A stretch of DNA of 64,000 nucleotides from the NCBI GenBank assembly GCA_944324135.1, contig CALUVE010000002.1, forward strand, positions 1 to 64,000, given 5' to 3'. Made by a program: the position numbers and the translations under genes. Positions 24,579-33,907 of this stretch are shown piece by piece. The notes under the pieces are model-generated. The model had not been told where the DNA came from. It saw only the letters and a program-made list of their open reading frames with translations, and did no database searches. The first letter of the stretch is position 1. Each line of letters opens with the position of its first letter. Source of the stretch: Candidatus Gastranaerophilales bacterium. GTDB lineage: Bacteria > Cyanobacteriota > Vampirovibrionia > Gastranaerophilales > Gastranaerophilaceae.

Positions 24579-24743
24579 TTATCTCAGATGAAGCGCCTGC
24601 TTGTTTGCCATCGCAATAAAGTTCATCTGTTCAAATAACAAATCCGAGCGGTCGACAAATGCTTGATTTGTTGCTATTGTCACTTGATTGTCATACATAG
24701 ATTTCAATTTATCATCAATTTTATTCAAATTTTTAACTGCCAT
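24579..24743 (-). CDS. Small 54-aa hypothetical protein
   Basis: Start ATG at 24743, stop TAA at 24579. It translates as MAVKNLNKIDDKLKSMYDNQ then an ATNQAFVDRSDLLFEQMNFI segment and ends ALHLR: a soluble, probably helical protein with no known domain. GAGAGG lies upstream. It has a complete transcription unit: the shared TATATAAAGTATA promoter motif (24777-24795), a TTGTTAC box (24824-24840) and a terminator at 24454-24488. Parts of its 5' and 3' untranslated regions recur around 44070-44223 without the coding part. Too short for routine gene calling; function unknown. Confidence 0.55.
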   Translation of the reverse strand: MAVKNLNKIDDKLKSMYDNQVTIATNQAFVDRSDLLFEQMNFIAMANKQALHLR

Positions 24744-24776
24744 CTCTGTCGCCTCTCTTCTTAATTATCTCTGATG

Positions 24777-24840
24777 TATATATAAAGTATATAAAAGCTT
24801 CCCGATTTCAGTTTTTATAAAACTTGTTACATTTCGTTAC
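24777..24840 (-). promoter_or_regulatory. Shared promoter module (copy upstream of 24743)
   Basis: Read on the minus strand: GTAACGAAATGTAACAA (24824-24840), then ~28 bp, then TATACTTTATATATA, 34 bp before the ATG. Near-identical arrangements precede the genes starting at 50623, 51662 and 62308, and an orphan copy lies at 44023-44088. The GTAAC box is shared with the divergent gene at 24913. Confidence 0.6.
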
Positions 24841-24912
24841 AATTGACTAAAAATGGCAATTTTCGGCTTAAGCTGGTTTTTAATTATATATAAGGTTATA
24901 GTAGGGATAAAT

Positions 24913-27231
24913 ATGCTTAATCAACCAGATTATAAATATAAACCGATATTTGGCAATACTGTTCAGCCCCAGCAGCAGTTTCAGGCTGCCATGCCGGCTG
25001 CGGGTTCTCCTGCTATGCAGGCTGGGCTAGATGCCGAGGCTATAAAAGAAAAAGCTCAGGATAGTTATGTTGCCAACAGAGCCGGTGAGTTTGAAGAAAT
25101 TGACCCATTAAAGCTCTGGGCTGTCGGCCTGCCGGCCTGGTATGTAACCGCTCAGGGTATGGATTTGTTTGCTAAAGCTTCCAGAGGTACTGATTATAGC
25201 AAGACTATTCAGGGAAAAATCGGTAAGTTTGGGGATAAAGTATCGGATATTATTACTGAAAATAAAGTTGCTAAATCCGGTCCTATGCAGACATTGGGCA
25301 GATGGGTTAAGTCTGCCAAAAATTGGGTTGTGAAACAGGCTTTTGACCACAGTGCAATTTTGCGCGGTATGAAAACCCCTACAAGTCCTGAACTTGAATT
25401 TGTTAAATCTCAGGCTAAAGGTATGAGAGGGTTTATCCTGTATGATTATCCGCAGGTTGCCGAAAACTTTATAGATAGGAGTATTCATTCTGTTAAAGAT
25501 TTGGATATGTTCGGGGCTGACAAGGCGTTTATTGATGCTAAGCAGGCTCTTATAAATGGCGGCTCAAGCGCTAAAGAAGTTATCGAACGTGCGCAGTTTG
25601 AACTTTTATCTAAAAATAAAAGTCCTGAAATTATTGACAGGTTTATGAAATTGTCTCCGGAACGCCGTGCGGAGGCTTTGAAAAATATGAAAGCAAGGGC
25701 GCTCGGATATAATAATCTTAAACATTTCAACTCTGTTAAAGACGATATTATTAACAACATTGATGATGTTATAAAGGCTTGTGACAAGGCAAATCCTAAT
25801 ATGTATTCAAAAGTTTGGACCTCTGACAAAAACTGGTGGACCAAATTCAAGGGGCACATAATGGGTCGTCGTGTTTATATGTCTGAGTTCAGAAATAAAT
25901 TGATAAGTGCTATTGGTAAAATGCCGGACGGTACTCCTACACAAAAAACTAAACTCGGTAGATTTTTACCAAAACTGACAAACTATTTCCTTGAGGGTGC
26001 AACTAACCGTGTAGCCGGTGGTAAGTTTGTTGCATTGATGAACGCTACTTTGCTGGCTGATGTTATTATAAGGACTGCTACAGCGGATAAAGGCGACAAG
26101 TTCCAGACTTTCACAGAGCGTCTTGCTGAAATGGTAGGTTTCTTTATTTTCTCCCCGATCGCTTTGAAACTTGTTCATATATTCGGCGGTGCTCAGTATG
26201 CAGGTATCAGCGAAAAAACTTTTGTAAATCTGCTCAAAAAGCTTGACGCTAAGAAAGCTAAGATGAGTGTAGAAAGCTACAATGCAGCTAAAGAAGTTAT
26301 CCTGAAAGCTCAAAATGCGGCAAAATCAGGTAAAAATATGACTGAAGCTTACCGTGAAGCATTCAAGTTCTTTAACGATAAGGCTACTGCTGCTAAATAT
26401 GCTTCAAAAGGCGAATATAAAGCCGCTAAAAAGGCTTTGTCAGGTATTCTGAAAGGTGATACCTGGAATCCTATTACAAAACTGGTTAAAAAGCTTGCCA
26501 GAATTGTGACTGTCGGTATAGAACAGCCTGCTGCTTATCGTACTAAGGCGCTTCATCTGGAGCCTAAATTCGGCTTTAAAAAGGTCGGACAAATGCTCCT
26601 TGATGCATTTAAGCATCCTAAGTACTGGTTGAAACAGGGGTTAGGCTATCCTGTCAGAATCATTGCTGTTATGATGATGGTTATGCCGTTCTTGAATAAT
26701 CTTGGTGTGAAATTTACACACATGATATTTGGCAGACCGTCAAAATCTATTCTTGATAAAGAATCTGACAAACCTGCTGAAGACCCTAATGGTATGACCC
26801 CTCAACAACAGGCAGAGCTTGAAAAATATATTGCTGACTTGAAACATCAGCAGGCTGTTAATAATATGGTTCAGCCTGACTTATCCAGACCTACAAACTT
26901 GATTAATATGGCAACAAACGGTCATCCTTATGTTGAACAACCTACTCCTCAAGCTAAACCGGATTTATCAAGGCCTACTAACCTTTTGAATATGGCATCT
27001 CATGGTCAGATGTATGAAAATAAATTAACTCCTAAACCGGTTGAGCAGCCAGAACAGAAAGAAGAAAAGAAAAAAGATGAAGAATTAGAACCTGTAAGAA
27101 CTTATGTTCCATCTTCTGCACCTGTAAATCTTGCGGGTGTTAAAGAAGATACATCTGCCGTTGATGCAGCGCTGAAAAAGTCAGATGCTGTTGAAAGACA
27201 GGCTATGGAAACTCTTTCAATGAAATGGTAA
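24913..27231 (+). CDS. Large hypothetical protein with C-terminal PDLSRPTNL repeats
   Basis: The ATG at 24913 (GGG ribosome site, MLNQPDYKYKPIFGN) is preferred over 24853, because the extra 20 codons would be encoded by the promoter region (TTATATATAAGG at 24884). 772 aa. After a short Gln/Ala-rich start come mainly helical Lys/Ala-rich regions with hydrophobic stretches near residues 55-75, 390-425 and 630-660. The C-terminal ~140 residues are Pro/Glu/Lys-rich with two copies of PDLSRPTNL(I/L)NMA(T/S). No known domain is recognised. It is divergent to the 54-aa gene and shares its GTAAC box. It could be an envelope or scaffold protein; function not assigned. Confidence 0.6.
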   Translation: MLNQPDYKYKPIFGNTVQPQQQFQAAMPAAGSPAMQAGLDAEAIKEKAQDSYVANRAGEFEEIDPLKLWAVGLPAWYVTAQGMDLFAKASRGTDYSKTIQGKIGKFGDKVSDIITENKVAKSGPMQTLGRWVKSAKNWVVKQAFDHSAILRGMKTPTSPELEFVKSQAKGMRGFILYDYPQVAENFIDRSIHSVKDLDMFGADKAFIDAKQALINGGSSAKEVIERAQFELLSKNKSPEIIDRFMKLSPERRAEALKNMKARALGYNNLKHFNSVKDDIINNIDDVIKACDKANPNMYSKVWTSDKNWWTKFKGHIMGRRVYMSEFRNKLISAIGKMPDGTPTQKTKLGRFLPKLTNYFLEGATNRVAGGKFVALMNATLLADVIIRTATADKGDKFQTFTERLAEMVGFFIFSPIALKLVHIFGGAQYAGISEKTFVNLLKKLDAKKAKMSVESYNAAKEVILKAQNAAKSGKNMTEAYREAFKFFNDKATAAKYASKGEYKAAKKALSGILKGDTWNPITKLVKKLARIVTVGIEQPAAYRTKALHLEPKFGFKKVGQMLLDAFKHPKYWLKQGLGYPVRIIAVMMMVMPFLNNLGVKFTHMIFGRPSKSILDKESDKPAEDPNGMTPQQQAELEKYIADLKHQQAVNNMVQPDLSRPTNLINMATNGHPYVEQPTPQAKPDLSRPTNLLNMASHGQMYENKLTPKPVEQPEQKEEKKKDEELEPVRTYVPSSAPVNLAGVKEDTSAVDAALKKSDAVERQAMETLSMKW

Positions 27232-27290
27232 TTAATGTTTCTAACCAGCTTGGGAGGTTGAAGAATAATTTGATATATGTTATAATATAA

Positions 27291-27472
27291 AAGCTCTGTA
27301 CGGGTGTCTAATTTTGTTCCTACATCTTTATTAACAGGGAGAATTGACTCTACGGTGTTGAAGTATACCCGCCGATTGTATAAATCGCCAGCGGGAAACG
27401 GATTATCCGGGGCGTTCACCCACCTGCGAGCCGCGCAGGTAACAAAATCACATCTGTATAGGGCTTTTTTAT
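27291..27472 (+). ncRNA. ssrS: Probable 6S RNA
   Basis: A ~180-nt region whose ends pair over ~27 nt: 5' AAGCTCTGTACGGGTG... with 3' ...CATCTGTATAGGGCTTT, and AATTTTGTT with AACAAAAT. A large central bubble and an inner hairpin follow. The 3' bubble strand reads GTTCACCCACCTGCG with the hairpin ACCTGCG/CGCAGGT, analogous to the GUUCACC hairpin of E. coli 6S. A consensus TATAAT lies at 27281-27286, placing transcription start at about 27291, and a T-run ends the RNA. The frame 27304-27510 is not considered coding. 6S RNA binds housekeeping RNA polymerase in stationary phase. Identification by structure only. Confidence 0.65.
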
Positions 27473-27506
27473 TGCAAGTTTATTCTCAAAATGATATAAT
27501 TCGATT

Positions 27507-28688
27507 ATGACGGAATCTGTTTCAACACTTGTTTTATCTGATGATGCGCAGGCTGCCGGTATAATCGGCATGTTTCTGAAAGAGCTGGATAAATTTGATT
27601 GTAGAGGTTATGTTTCGGATTTATCACAGGCTTATGAAATTATTGCATCAGCTAAAAGAATTTTACTCGTGGTTGATATTGATGATAGGACAGAGCAAAA
27701 GATTGATTTTGTTACAAAAATTTCTGCCGAGATTCCGGATTGTAAGGTGCTTATTGTCTCCGAAAATCCGTCTGTTGAACTTATGGTCAAGCTAATGAGA
27801 GCCGGCGCAAGGGAGTTTGTTTCTTATCCCCTTATCAAAACTGAATTTTTAAATTCTATCCAAAAACTCGCTGATTCGTTTGATGCTCCTGTTAAAGAAT
27901 CCTCCAGATGCCGAATTATTTCAGTATTTTCTAATAAAGGCGGTATAGGTAAAACCTCTATTGCAACCAACCTTGCTTTAGAAATTGCTAAAACTACAAA
28001 AGAAAATGTTGCTCTGGTTGATTTGAATTTTCAGCTGGGGGATGTAACTACTTTTTTGGATTTAAAACCATCTTTCAATATTTCCTATATGATTGAAAAT
28101 CTTGGTAAAATTAATGAGGATTTTCTTTTGAGCACTCTTGAAAAATATAAGGATACATCTTTGTATGTACTTGCTGATCCGCCGTTTTTCAAGATGGCTG
28201 ATGATGTTTCGCCAAAACAGATTGACAGGCTTATAACCCTTTTGTCTAAAACTTTTGCATTCATTGTAATTGATTCAGCCTCTGCATTTGATGACAAAAC
28301 AATAACCGCGCTCGGCAAATCCGATTTGGTCTTGCTGACGGCAGTTGCAAATCTGCCGGCTATGCGAAACTGCCAGAGATGTCTTGAATTATTTTCTAAA
28401 CTGGGTTTTGCTAATGATAAAATTCAGATTCTAATAAATCGTTATATGGAAAATGATGAGGTCACATCTGATGACGTTGAACAGGTGCTCGGTAAAAAAA
28501 TATACTGGAAAATTCCCAATAATTACTTTACGATGATGTCTGCTATTAATAAAGGCATTCCGGTTGTTGAGTTGAATCCGTCCTCTAATGTTGCTAAATC
28601 TTATAGAGATTTTTCTTTATTTTTGACGGATAATATTTTTAGAGCAGATTTTGAAAATAAATTAAAGAATAATAGAAAAGACGATTAA
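27507..28688 (+). CDS. TadZ/CpaE-like MinD-family ATPase with receiver-like N-terminus
   Basis: Residues ~5-125 resemble a response-regulator-like domain (LLVVDIDD, VLIVSENPS, AGAREFVSYPL), as in CpaE/TadZ proteins that position Tad/Flp pili. Residues ~135-385 are a ParA/MinD ATPase with deviant Walker A SNKGGIGKTSIATN (KGGxGKT), VALVDLNFQLGDVTTFLDL and FIVIDSASAF. 393 aa. It is followed after 1 bp by a degenerate TadA-like protein. No other tad genes (pilin, prepilin peptidase, TadB/C, secretin) are in the window, so the pair may serve another positioning role. Confidence 0.8.
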   Translation: MTESVSTLVLSDDAQAAGIIGMFLKELDKFDCRGYVSDLSQAYEIIASAKRILLVVDIDDRTEQKIDFVTKISAEIPDCKVLIVSENPSVELMVKLMRAGAREFVSYPLIKTEFLNSIQKLADSFDAPVKESSRCRIISVFSNKGGIGKTSIATNLALEIAKTTKENVALVDLNFQLGDVTTFLDLKPSFNISYMIENLGKINEDFLLSTLEKYKDTSLYVLADPPFFKMADDVSPKQIDRLITLLSKTFAFIVIDSASAFDDKTITALGKSDLVLLTAVANLPAMRNCQRCLELFSKLGFANDKIQILINRYMENDEVTSDDVEQVLGKKIYWKIPNNYFTMMSAINKGIPVVELNPSSNVAKSYRDFSLFLTDNIFRADFENKLKNNRKDD

Positions 28689-28689
28689 T

Positions 28690-29943
28690 ATGGCTTTACA
28701 GGATAGATTTGAGAAAGTTGACAGTAAATTTGTAAATATACAATCCCATGATTATGATTCACTTGATTTTGATGAAACTTATTTAAAATCAGGTGACTCT
28801 TATGTAGCTGATAATGTTGAAGCAGTTATGACTGAACGTTATGAGCTTAAAGCAATTCAAAAGATTGATGCCGTAAAGAACTGGTACGATTTATCTTTGA
28901 ATGAGCAGAGACGACTTTTGTCAGAATTTATTCAATCGTTAATATCTGAAGATGGAATTCTCTTTTTGGATCAGGATTTTCATCTGGCAAGAGTTGTGGA
29001 CAGGGTTTTAAAGCAGGAATCTGAGTTTTTGGATTTTGATTTGTTTTTGCATGGCGAAAATAATAAGAGTGTCGTCTATATTTTAGGAAACGGTGATGTA
29101 TACGTTGAAAACGACGGTAAAACAGCAAAATCTGACAGAATTGCAGATGCGTCTCAACTGCAAAAATTAAGACGTAATATTTACAGAATGCGTGGTATTG
29201 ACTCCGATTCCGGGGTGTCCTCTCTGAATTTCAGGTATCACGATTTTTTAATATCTGCAGTTTTTACTCCGTCTGAATTTTATGTTATCAGAAAATCCGC
29301 TGATATTACTCCAAATATTTCTGTGCTAAGCTGTCTTGCCTCTTCTAAGTTGAATATACTTTTTATTGGAGGTTTTAATTCAGGCAAAAGTTTATGTATG
29401 GAAAAACTTATAAATTTTTTCAGTTCAAAATATTTGAACAGCCGTTCTGTATTACTTCAGTGTTCTCCTTATATTAAACCTTTGAGGGATAGTGTTTTCC
29501 CTGTTGAAACTGAATTTGTTAGTTCTGTTTCAGATTTTAGAGGAATTTTTGATAATATTTTGCGGTTGAATTCAGAGTGTATTTTTGTTGATAATCTGCA
29601 GGAAGATTTTTTGCCTTGCTTTATTAATTCATTTAACGATGAAATCACATCAGCTCTACGTCTCACATTCAGAGCCTGCGGGCTGGATGATTGCGTTGAA
29701 AGATTATCCGGTTTGTATGCTAAAGAATTAAATACATCATTTGAATTTGCAAAACGCAAAATATTCTCTAAATTCAATCTTGTTGTTGAACTTGAGGCAT
29801 CAGAGTGTGGCGTTGATGTTTTCAGAAATTTCTATCTGGTGAATTCTAATGATTCTGATATCTCTTTTGATAAGCTTGAAGTAAGCGCTGATAGTCTTGC
29901 TTCTATTTTAGAAAATTTGTCTGAGAAATTCAGAAATATTTAG
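28690..29943 (+). CDS. Divergent TadA/CpaF-like ATPase
   Basis: The order follows secretion ATPases of the TadA/CpaF type: N-terminal domain (FIQSLISEDGILFL...), the segment SLNFRYHDFLISAVF and IRKSADITPNISVL, a Walker A GGFNSGKS near residue 232, and a C-terminal region TSALRLTFRA..LNTSFEFAKRKI. The Walker B region reads SECIFVDNLQEDF, lacking the GExR block of true CpaF; Asp-box and His-box motifs are not evident. At 417 aa length fits. Paired with the TadZ-like gene (1-bp gap). Probably a non-canonical ATPase; hydrolysis uncertain. Confidence 0.6.
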   Translation: MALQDRFEKVDSKFVNIQSHDYDSLDFDETYLKSGDSYVADNVEAVMTERYELKAIQKIDAVKNWYDLSLNEQRRLLSEFIQSLISEDGILFLDQDFHLARVVDRVLKQESEFLDFDLFLHGENNKSVVYILGNGDVYVENDGKTAKSDRIADASQLQKLRRNIYRMRGIDSDSGVSSLNFRYHDFLISAVFTPSEFYVIRKSADITPNISVLSCLASSKLNILFIGGFNSGKSLCMEKLINFFSSKYLNSRSVLLQCSPYIKPLRDSVFPVETEFVSSVSDFRGIFDNILRLNSECIFVDNLQEDFLPCFINSFNDEITSALRLTFRACGLDDCVERLSGLYAKELNTSFEFAKRKIFSKFNLVVELEASECGVDVFRNFYLVNSNDSDISFDKLEVSADSLASILENLSEKFRNI

Positions 29944-31007
29944 TTCTTTTGCTCTTTCTTATCTGTGGATTTATGCTTTGTTTTGGCTTCGCGCTCAGCG
30001 TTTACTTTCATTTTTAAAAGGTTGCTATCTGCCAGTCTTTCGTTTAGCCTATCTATTCCCGGATCTACAAACTTATCTATCAATGTTTTCTGTGTGAAAT
30101 TGTCAATAGGTTTTATCAAAAGTATCAATGCAGCTATACCACCAAAGGTTTTTATGAGTTTATTTCTGAATATTTTGGTGTTTTCATGCTTTTTCAGCAC
30201 TTTTCTCAGTGCCTGTCGTGTTGTATCTCCTCCGTAGAGAGTCTCTTTCAGTGCAACTTCTGCTGTATATTCATTAAAGAGTTTTTCGGATAATTTTTTG
30301 TGGCGGATGCCTTTTTCAAGATTTTCTTTTATTGCAAATATTTCATCGCAATTCTGGTCTATAAATTTGTCCAATCGTTTCTCTTTAGTGTTCCAGAGTG
30401 CGTAGTTGCCGTTAAGATACTTGTATATTTTTTTGAAGAAGTTATCTGTTTTAACTTCATGTTTAATTACATTCCGTCTGTTATTGATTGTAGTTCTAAG
30501 ATATTCTTTGTATTTAGTTTTGTTATCAAATATTTCATTCGGTATCTGGTCGATGAACAGGTTGATTTCATTTATTGATGCGTCTTTTTCATTAATTGAA
30601 AGGTGGTCGCTGAAAATTTTTCCGATTGGGGAAGTGAGCTTTTGACCAACAAGAATAGGTATAGCGGGCAGCAATATGCTGGATACTGATTGCGATATTA
30701 CCTGTTCAAGCCCTCTTTTGCTGCTCGGACTGTATACATCTTTATCATTTTTGTACTTGTCGTATATGTCCGCCCCCAGATACATAAATGTCGGAATCCA
30801 TAATGCTGCACCGAGTTTTGGGGTTATTACGTTTAGTGCTGCACCAATTTCGTTTGAGTATGACAAAGCTCTTAACTTCCAATCGTTAAGCGGGTCTTGG
30901 TAATCTTCCTCCTGTTGTTTCTTTTTTTCTTCTTTAACCGGCTGGGCGGGTTTTGTATTTGTAACAGGATTCTGTTCAGCTGACGTAAATGTTATTCTGC
31001 TAATCAA
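29940..31007 (-). CDS. Hypothetical membrane-associated protein with N-terminal TFTS signature
   Basis: 355 aa, starting MISRITFTSAEQNPVTNTKP, then a Lys/Glu/Gln-rich linker. A hydrophobic region spans residues ~55-125 (GAALWIPTFMYLGADIY; SSILLPAIPILVGQKL), a long charged helical part follows, another hydrophobic segment sits at ~290-310 (TFGGIAALILLIKPIDNFTQ), and the tail is basic (KTKHKSTDKKEQKN). No known family is recognised. Its end overlaps the converging TadA-like gene by 4 bp. The N-terminal signature resembles that of the proteins at 6202, 6947 and 8386. Function unknown. Confidence 0.6.
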   Translation of the reverse strand: MISRITFTSAEQNPVTNTKPAQPVKEEKKKQQEEDYQDPLNDWKLRALSYSNEIGAALNVITPKLGAALWIPTFMYLGADIYDKYKNDKDVYSPSSKRGLEQVISQSVSSILLPAIPILVGQKLTSPIGKIFSDHLSINEKDASINEINLFIDQIPNEIFDNKTKYKEYLRTTINNRRNVIKHEVKTDNFFKKIYKYLNGNYALWNTKEKRLDKFIDQNCDEIFAIKENLEKGIRHKKLSEKLFNEYTAEVALKETLYGGDTTRQALRKVLKKHENTKIFRNKLIKTFGGIAALILLIKPIDNFTQKTLIDKFVDPGIDRLNERLADSNLLKMKVNAEREAKTKHKSTDKKEQKN

Positions 31008-31110
31008 TTGATTTTTCCTAAATTTAAGGGTCTGTATTTTATATAATCCACGTAAAAAAAATTTTTTGCCACTTTTTGTAAAAAAAATTTACTTGAGCTA
31101 AAATTATAAT

Positions 31111-33099
31111 ATGGAAGATAGAAAGTTTGTTATAAACGCAAAGTATAAACCCTCAGGCGACCAGCCAAAAGCCATTGAACAGCTTGTTGATGGTATTAAT
31201 TCCGGATTTGATGCGCAAACTTTGCTCGGGATTACCGGCTCCGGAAAAACTTTTACTATTGCTAATGTTATTGAAAAAGTTCAGAAGCCGACTTTGATTA
31301 TTGCTCATAACAAAACTCTTGCTGCACAGCTTTACAATGAATTTAAGGAATTGTTTCCGGATAACGCGGTTGAATATTTTATAAGTTATTACGACTATTA
31401 TCAGCCGGAAGCTTATATTCCGCGAACTGATACTTATATTGAAAAATCTGCTTCAATTAACGAGGAAATTGACAGGCTGCGTCATAATACTACACGCAGT
31501 CTCTATGAACGTAATGACGTCATTATCATTGCGTCCGTAAGCTGTATTTACGGCTTAGGACTTCCTGAAAATTATTTTAAAGGTTCAGTGGAGATAAATG
31601 TTGGTGATAATATTGACCGCGATGACTTATTGAGACATTTAATCAGCGTTCAATATACAAGAAATGACCTCGTTTTGGAGCGTTCTACTTTCAGAGCCAG
31701 GGGCGATATAGTCGAAATTATGCCGTCTTATGAAAAAATTATTACAAGAGTTTATTTTTTCGGTGATGAGGTCGAAAAAATTGTAAGAATTGATAATGTC
31801 ACTGGTGAAATTCTTGAAACGCCGGAAAAAACGGTTATTTATCCTGCTGTTCACTATATTTCTTATGATGAAAATATAGATGAAACCCTCGGGCTTATCA
31901 GGCAGGAATTGAAAAACAGACTTGCAGAACTTGAAAGTGAAAATAAGCTCATTGAAGCGCAGCGTCTTGAACAACGCGTAAAGTATGATATGGAAATGAT
32001 TAAGGAAATGGGGTATTGTTCAGGCATAGAAAATTACTCAAGAATCATTGAACGGCGTCCGCCGGGTTCTGCCCCTGCTACCCTGCTTGATTATTTCAGG
32101 GGTGATTTTCTCACTGTTATTGATGAATCTCATGTTACTCTCCCTCAGCTAAAAGGCATGAGTCATGGCGATGCTGCAAGAAAGGATGTTTTGATTTCCT
32201 ATGGATTCCGTCTGCCGTGTGCTAAGGATAACAGACCGCTCAGAGAAGATGAATTCTTTGCAAAGGTTGGACAAAAAATTTATATTTCCGCTACCCCCGG
32301 TGATTTTGAACGTAAAACTTCTGAAAGGCTCGTGGAACAAATTATCCGACCTACAGGGCTTGTTGATCCTAAAGTTCATGTACGTCCTATTGATACACAA
32401 ATCCCTGATTTGAAAGCTGAAATCGAAAAACGTACTGCTAAAAACGAGCGTGTACTTATCACTACTCTAACTAAGCGTATGGCAGAGGATTTGACGGATT
32501 ACTTCCTACAAGAGGGGATAAAGGTGCGCTATCTCCATAGTGAAATCCAGTCTCTTGAACGTGTTGAAATTTTAAGAGATTTAAGACTTGGAGAATTTGA
32601 TGTTCTGATTGGGGTTAACCTGCTTAGAGAAGGTCTTGATATTCCTGAGGTTTCACTCGTAGCGATTATGGATGCCGATAAGGAGGGCTTTTTGCGTTCT
32701 GAAACAAGTCTTATACAGACTATCGGGCGTGCAGCCCGTAATGCGTGCGGTGAAGTTATTATGTATGCCGATAAAATTACGGATTCTATGCAAAAAGCAA
32801 TCGACGAAACAAACAGACGTCGTGAAATCCAAATTGAATATAATAAAAAATATGGAATAATTCCGCAAACTATTAAAAAGCCGATAGAGAATAATCTGCT
32901 CTCTCTTGTTGCAAGCTATCGTGACTTAGAAGATATTGTTGCTGAAGAGATGGTTGATATGGGTATCGACAAAAAAGATTTGCCAAAACTTATTGATAAA
33001 TTGGAAAAAGATATGCATAAAGCCGCCAAAATTCTTGATTTTGAACGTGCGGCAGAAATCCGTGACCAGCTCAAAAAGCTTAGAGAAATGGCTAAATAA
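31111..33099 (+). CDS. uvrB: Excinuclease ABC subunit B
   Basis: DNA damage-verifying helicase of nucleotide excision repair. The Walker A is [10 protein letters not shown] (~residue 42). The damage-inserting beta-hairpin region is [20 protein letters not shown], then [13 protein letters not shown]. Helicase motifs DESH ([12 protein letters not shown]) and the C-terminal IGRAARN follow, and the UVR domain ([20 protein letters not shown]) at the end binds UvrC. 662 aa, full length. Its last 8 bp overlap the converging gene at 33092. uvrA and uvrC are not in the window. Confidence 0.97.
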   Translation: MEDRKFVINAKYKPSGDQPKAIEQLVDGINSGFDAQTLLGITGSGKTFTIANVIEKVQKPTLIIAHNKTLAAQLYNEFKELFPDNAVEYFISYYDYYQPEAYIPRTDTYIEKSASINEEIDRLRHNTTRSLYERNDVIIIASVSCIYGLGLPENYFKGSVEINVGDNIDRDDLLRHLISVQYTRNDLVLERSTFRARGDIVEIMPSYEKIITRVYFFGDEVEKIVRIDNVTGEILETPEKTVIYPAVHYISYDENIDETLGLIRQELKNRLAELESENKLIEAQRLEQRVKYDMEMIKEMGYCSGIENYSRIIERRPPGSAPATLLDYFRGDFLTVIDESHVTLPQLKGMSHGDAARKDVLISYGFRLPCAKDNRPLREDEFFAKVGQKIYISATPGDFERKTSERLVEQIIRPTGLVDPKVHVRPIDTQIPDLKAEIEKRTAKNERVLITTLTKRMAEDLTDYFLQEGIKVRYLHSEIQSLERVEILRDLRLGEFDVLIGVNLLREGLDIPEVSLVAIMDADKEGFLRSETSLIQTIGRAARNACGEVIMYADKITDSMQKAIDETNRRREIQIEYNKKYGIIPQTIKKPIENNLLSLVASYRDLEDIVAEEMVDMGIDKKDLPKLIDKLEKDMHKAAKILDFERAAEIRDQLKKLREMAK

Positions 33100-33844
33100 T
33101 TCTGTCTTTGTTCTCTTCTCTTATTATTTTTTCATAGCCTAGTTGTGCAAGCAAATGGGCAAATATTGATACGTTTGTTACAAGTATGAATGAAAAAATA
33201 TAAGTGAATAGTGGTGTTGCAATCAGATTAAATACTGTGAAAACATAAATTATAAAACCGGTAATCAGCACGTTTGCAATTCCCAGTAAACCTAAACAAT
33301 ATATTATTCCAATTCCTGTTTCAACAAGGGTTTCATATATCAATTTTAACTTGTATGCTTCTTTAATGTTGTAATTTCTAGAATATAAAATATACGAAGC
33401 AAACATGCCAATTTCAAATACTGTTGTTACGACAAAGTTGACAAAGTTTGCGAAATTCTCCGGTATGAAGCTTGCCGAATACTTAATCAATATTGCAGGA
33501 ATAAATGAATACATAATAAATAAAGGTGCAAGACAAAATACCCCTTTTATAGTCTGGAATATAAAGGTGAAAATATTACAGGTCGGAAGTATCATATTGT
33601 TTGAATTGATTACATTGTGTGTTGTAATGAGAGACAATCCAAATATAAGAAAAATTGACCCGAGTCCCCACCACGGATCATACGCGGTTATGTTTGACAT
33701 GTTCGCTTTGATTTCCTCAAAGTTTGTCGCACTAGATATGACGGGGCTTATTGCAATAAAAACAGGTATTGCAAGTATAAGAAATTTAAATGCTGAATTT
33801 TGGTCTGTAATACATTCCTCTATCGCATCTTTTATTGAAGCCAT
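33092..33844 (-). CDS. Multi-pass membrane protein of unknown function
   Basis: 250 aa with about six hydrophobic helices (near residues 20-38, 58-75, 88-118, 135-158, 175-205, 205-235) and short polar ends (start [20 protein letters not shown]; end REENKDRII). It resembles small Yip1/DUF4013-like membrane families in layout, but no signature motif is certain. Monocistronic, converging on uvrB with an 8-bp overlap. Confidence 0.6.
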   Translation of the reverse strand: MASIKDAIEECITDQNSAFKFLILAIPVFIAISPVISSATNFEEIKANMSNITAYDPWWGLGSIFLIFGLSLITTHNVINSNNMILPTCNIFTFIFQTIKGVFCLAPLFIMYSFIPAILIKYSASFIPENFANFVNFVVTTVFEIGMFASYILYSRNYNIKEAYKLKLIYETLVETGIGIIYCLGLLGIANVLITGFIIYVFTVFNLIATPLFTYIFSFILVTNVSIFAHLLAQLGYEKIIREENKDRII

Positions 33845-33907
33845 ATTTTCTCCTTATATTTAATCTAAATTCCAACCCTATATTGATAGTATCATATTTT
33901 TCATATC

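Noticed and set aside
24843-24900. Possible sigma54 promoter (TGGCAATTTTC) before the 772-aa gene
   Set aside because: The -12 GC element is not at the required distance and other copies of the motif lack it.
27304-27510. 68-codon frame over the 6S-like region
   Set aside because: Coincides with the paired RNA structure, lacks a start signal and overlaps the next gene's start.
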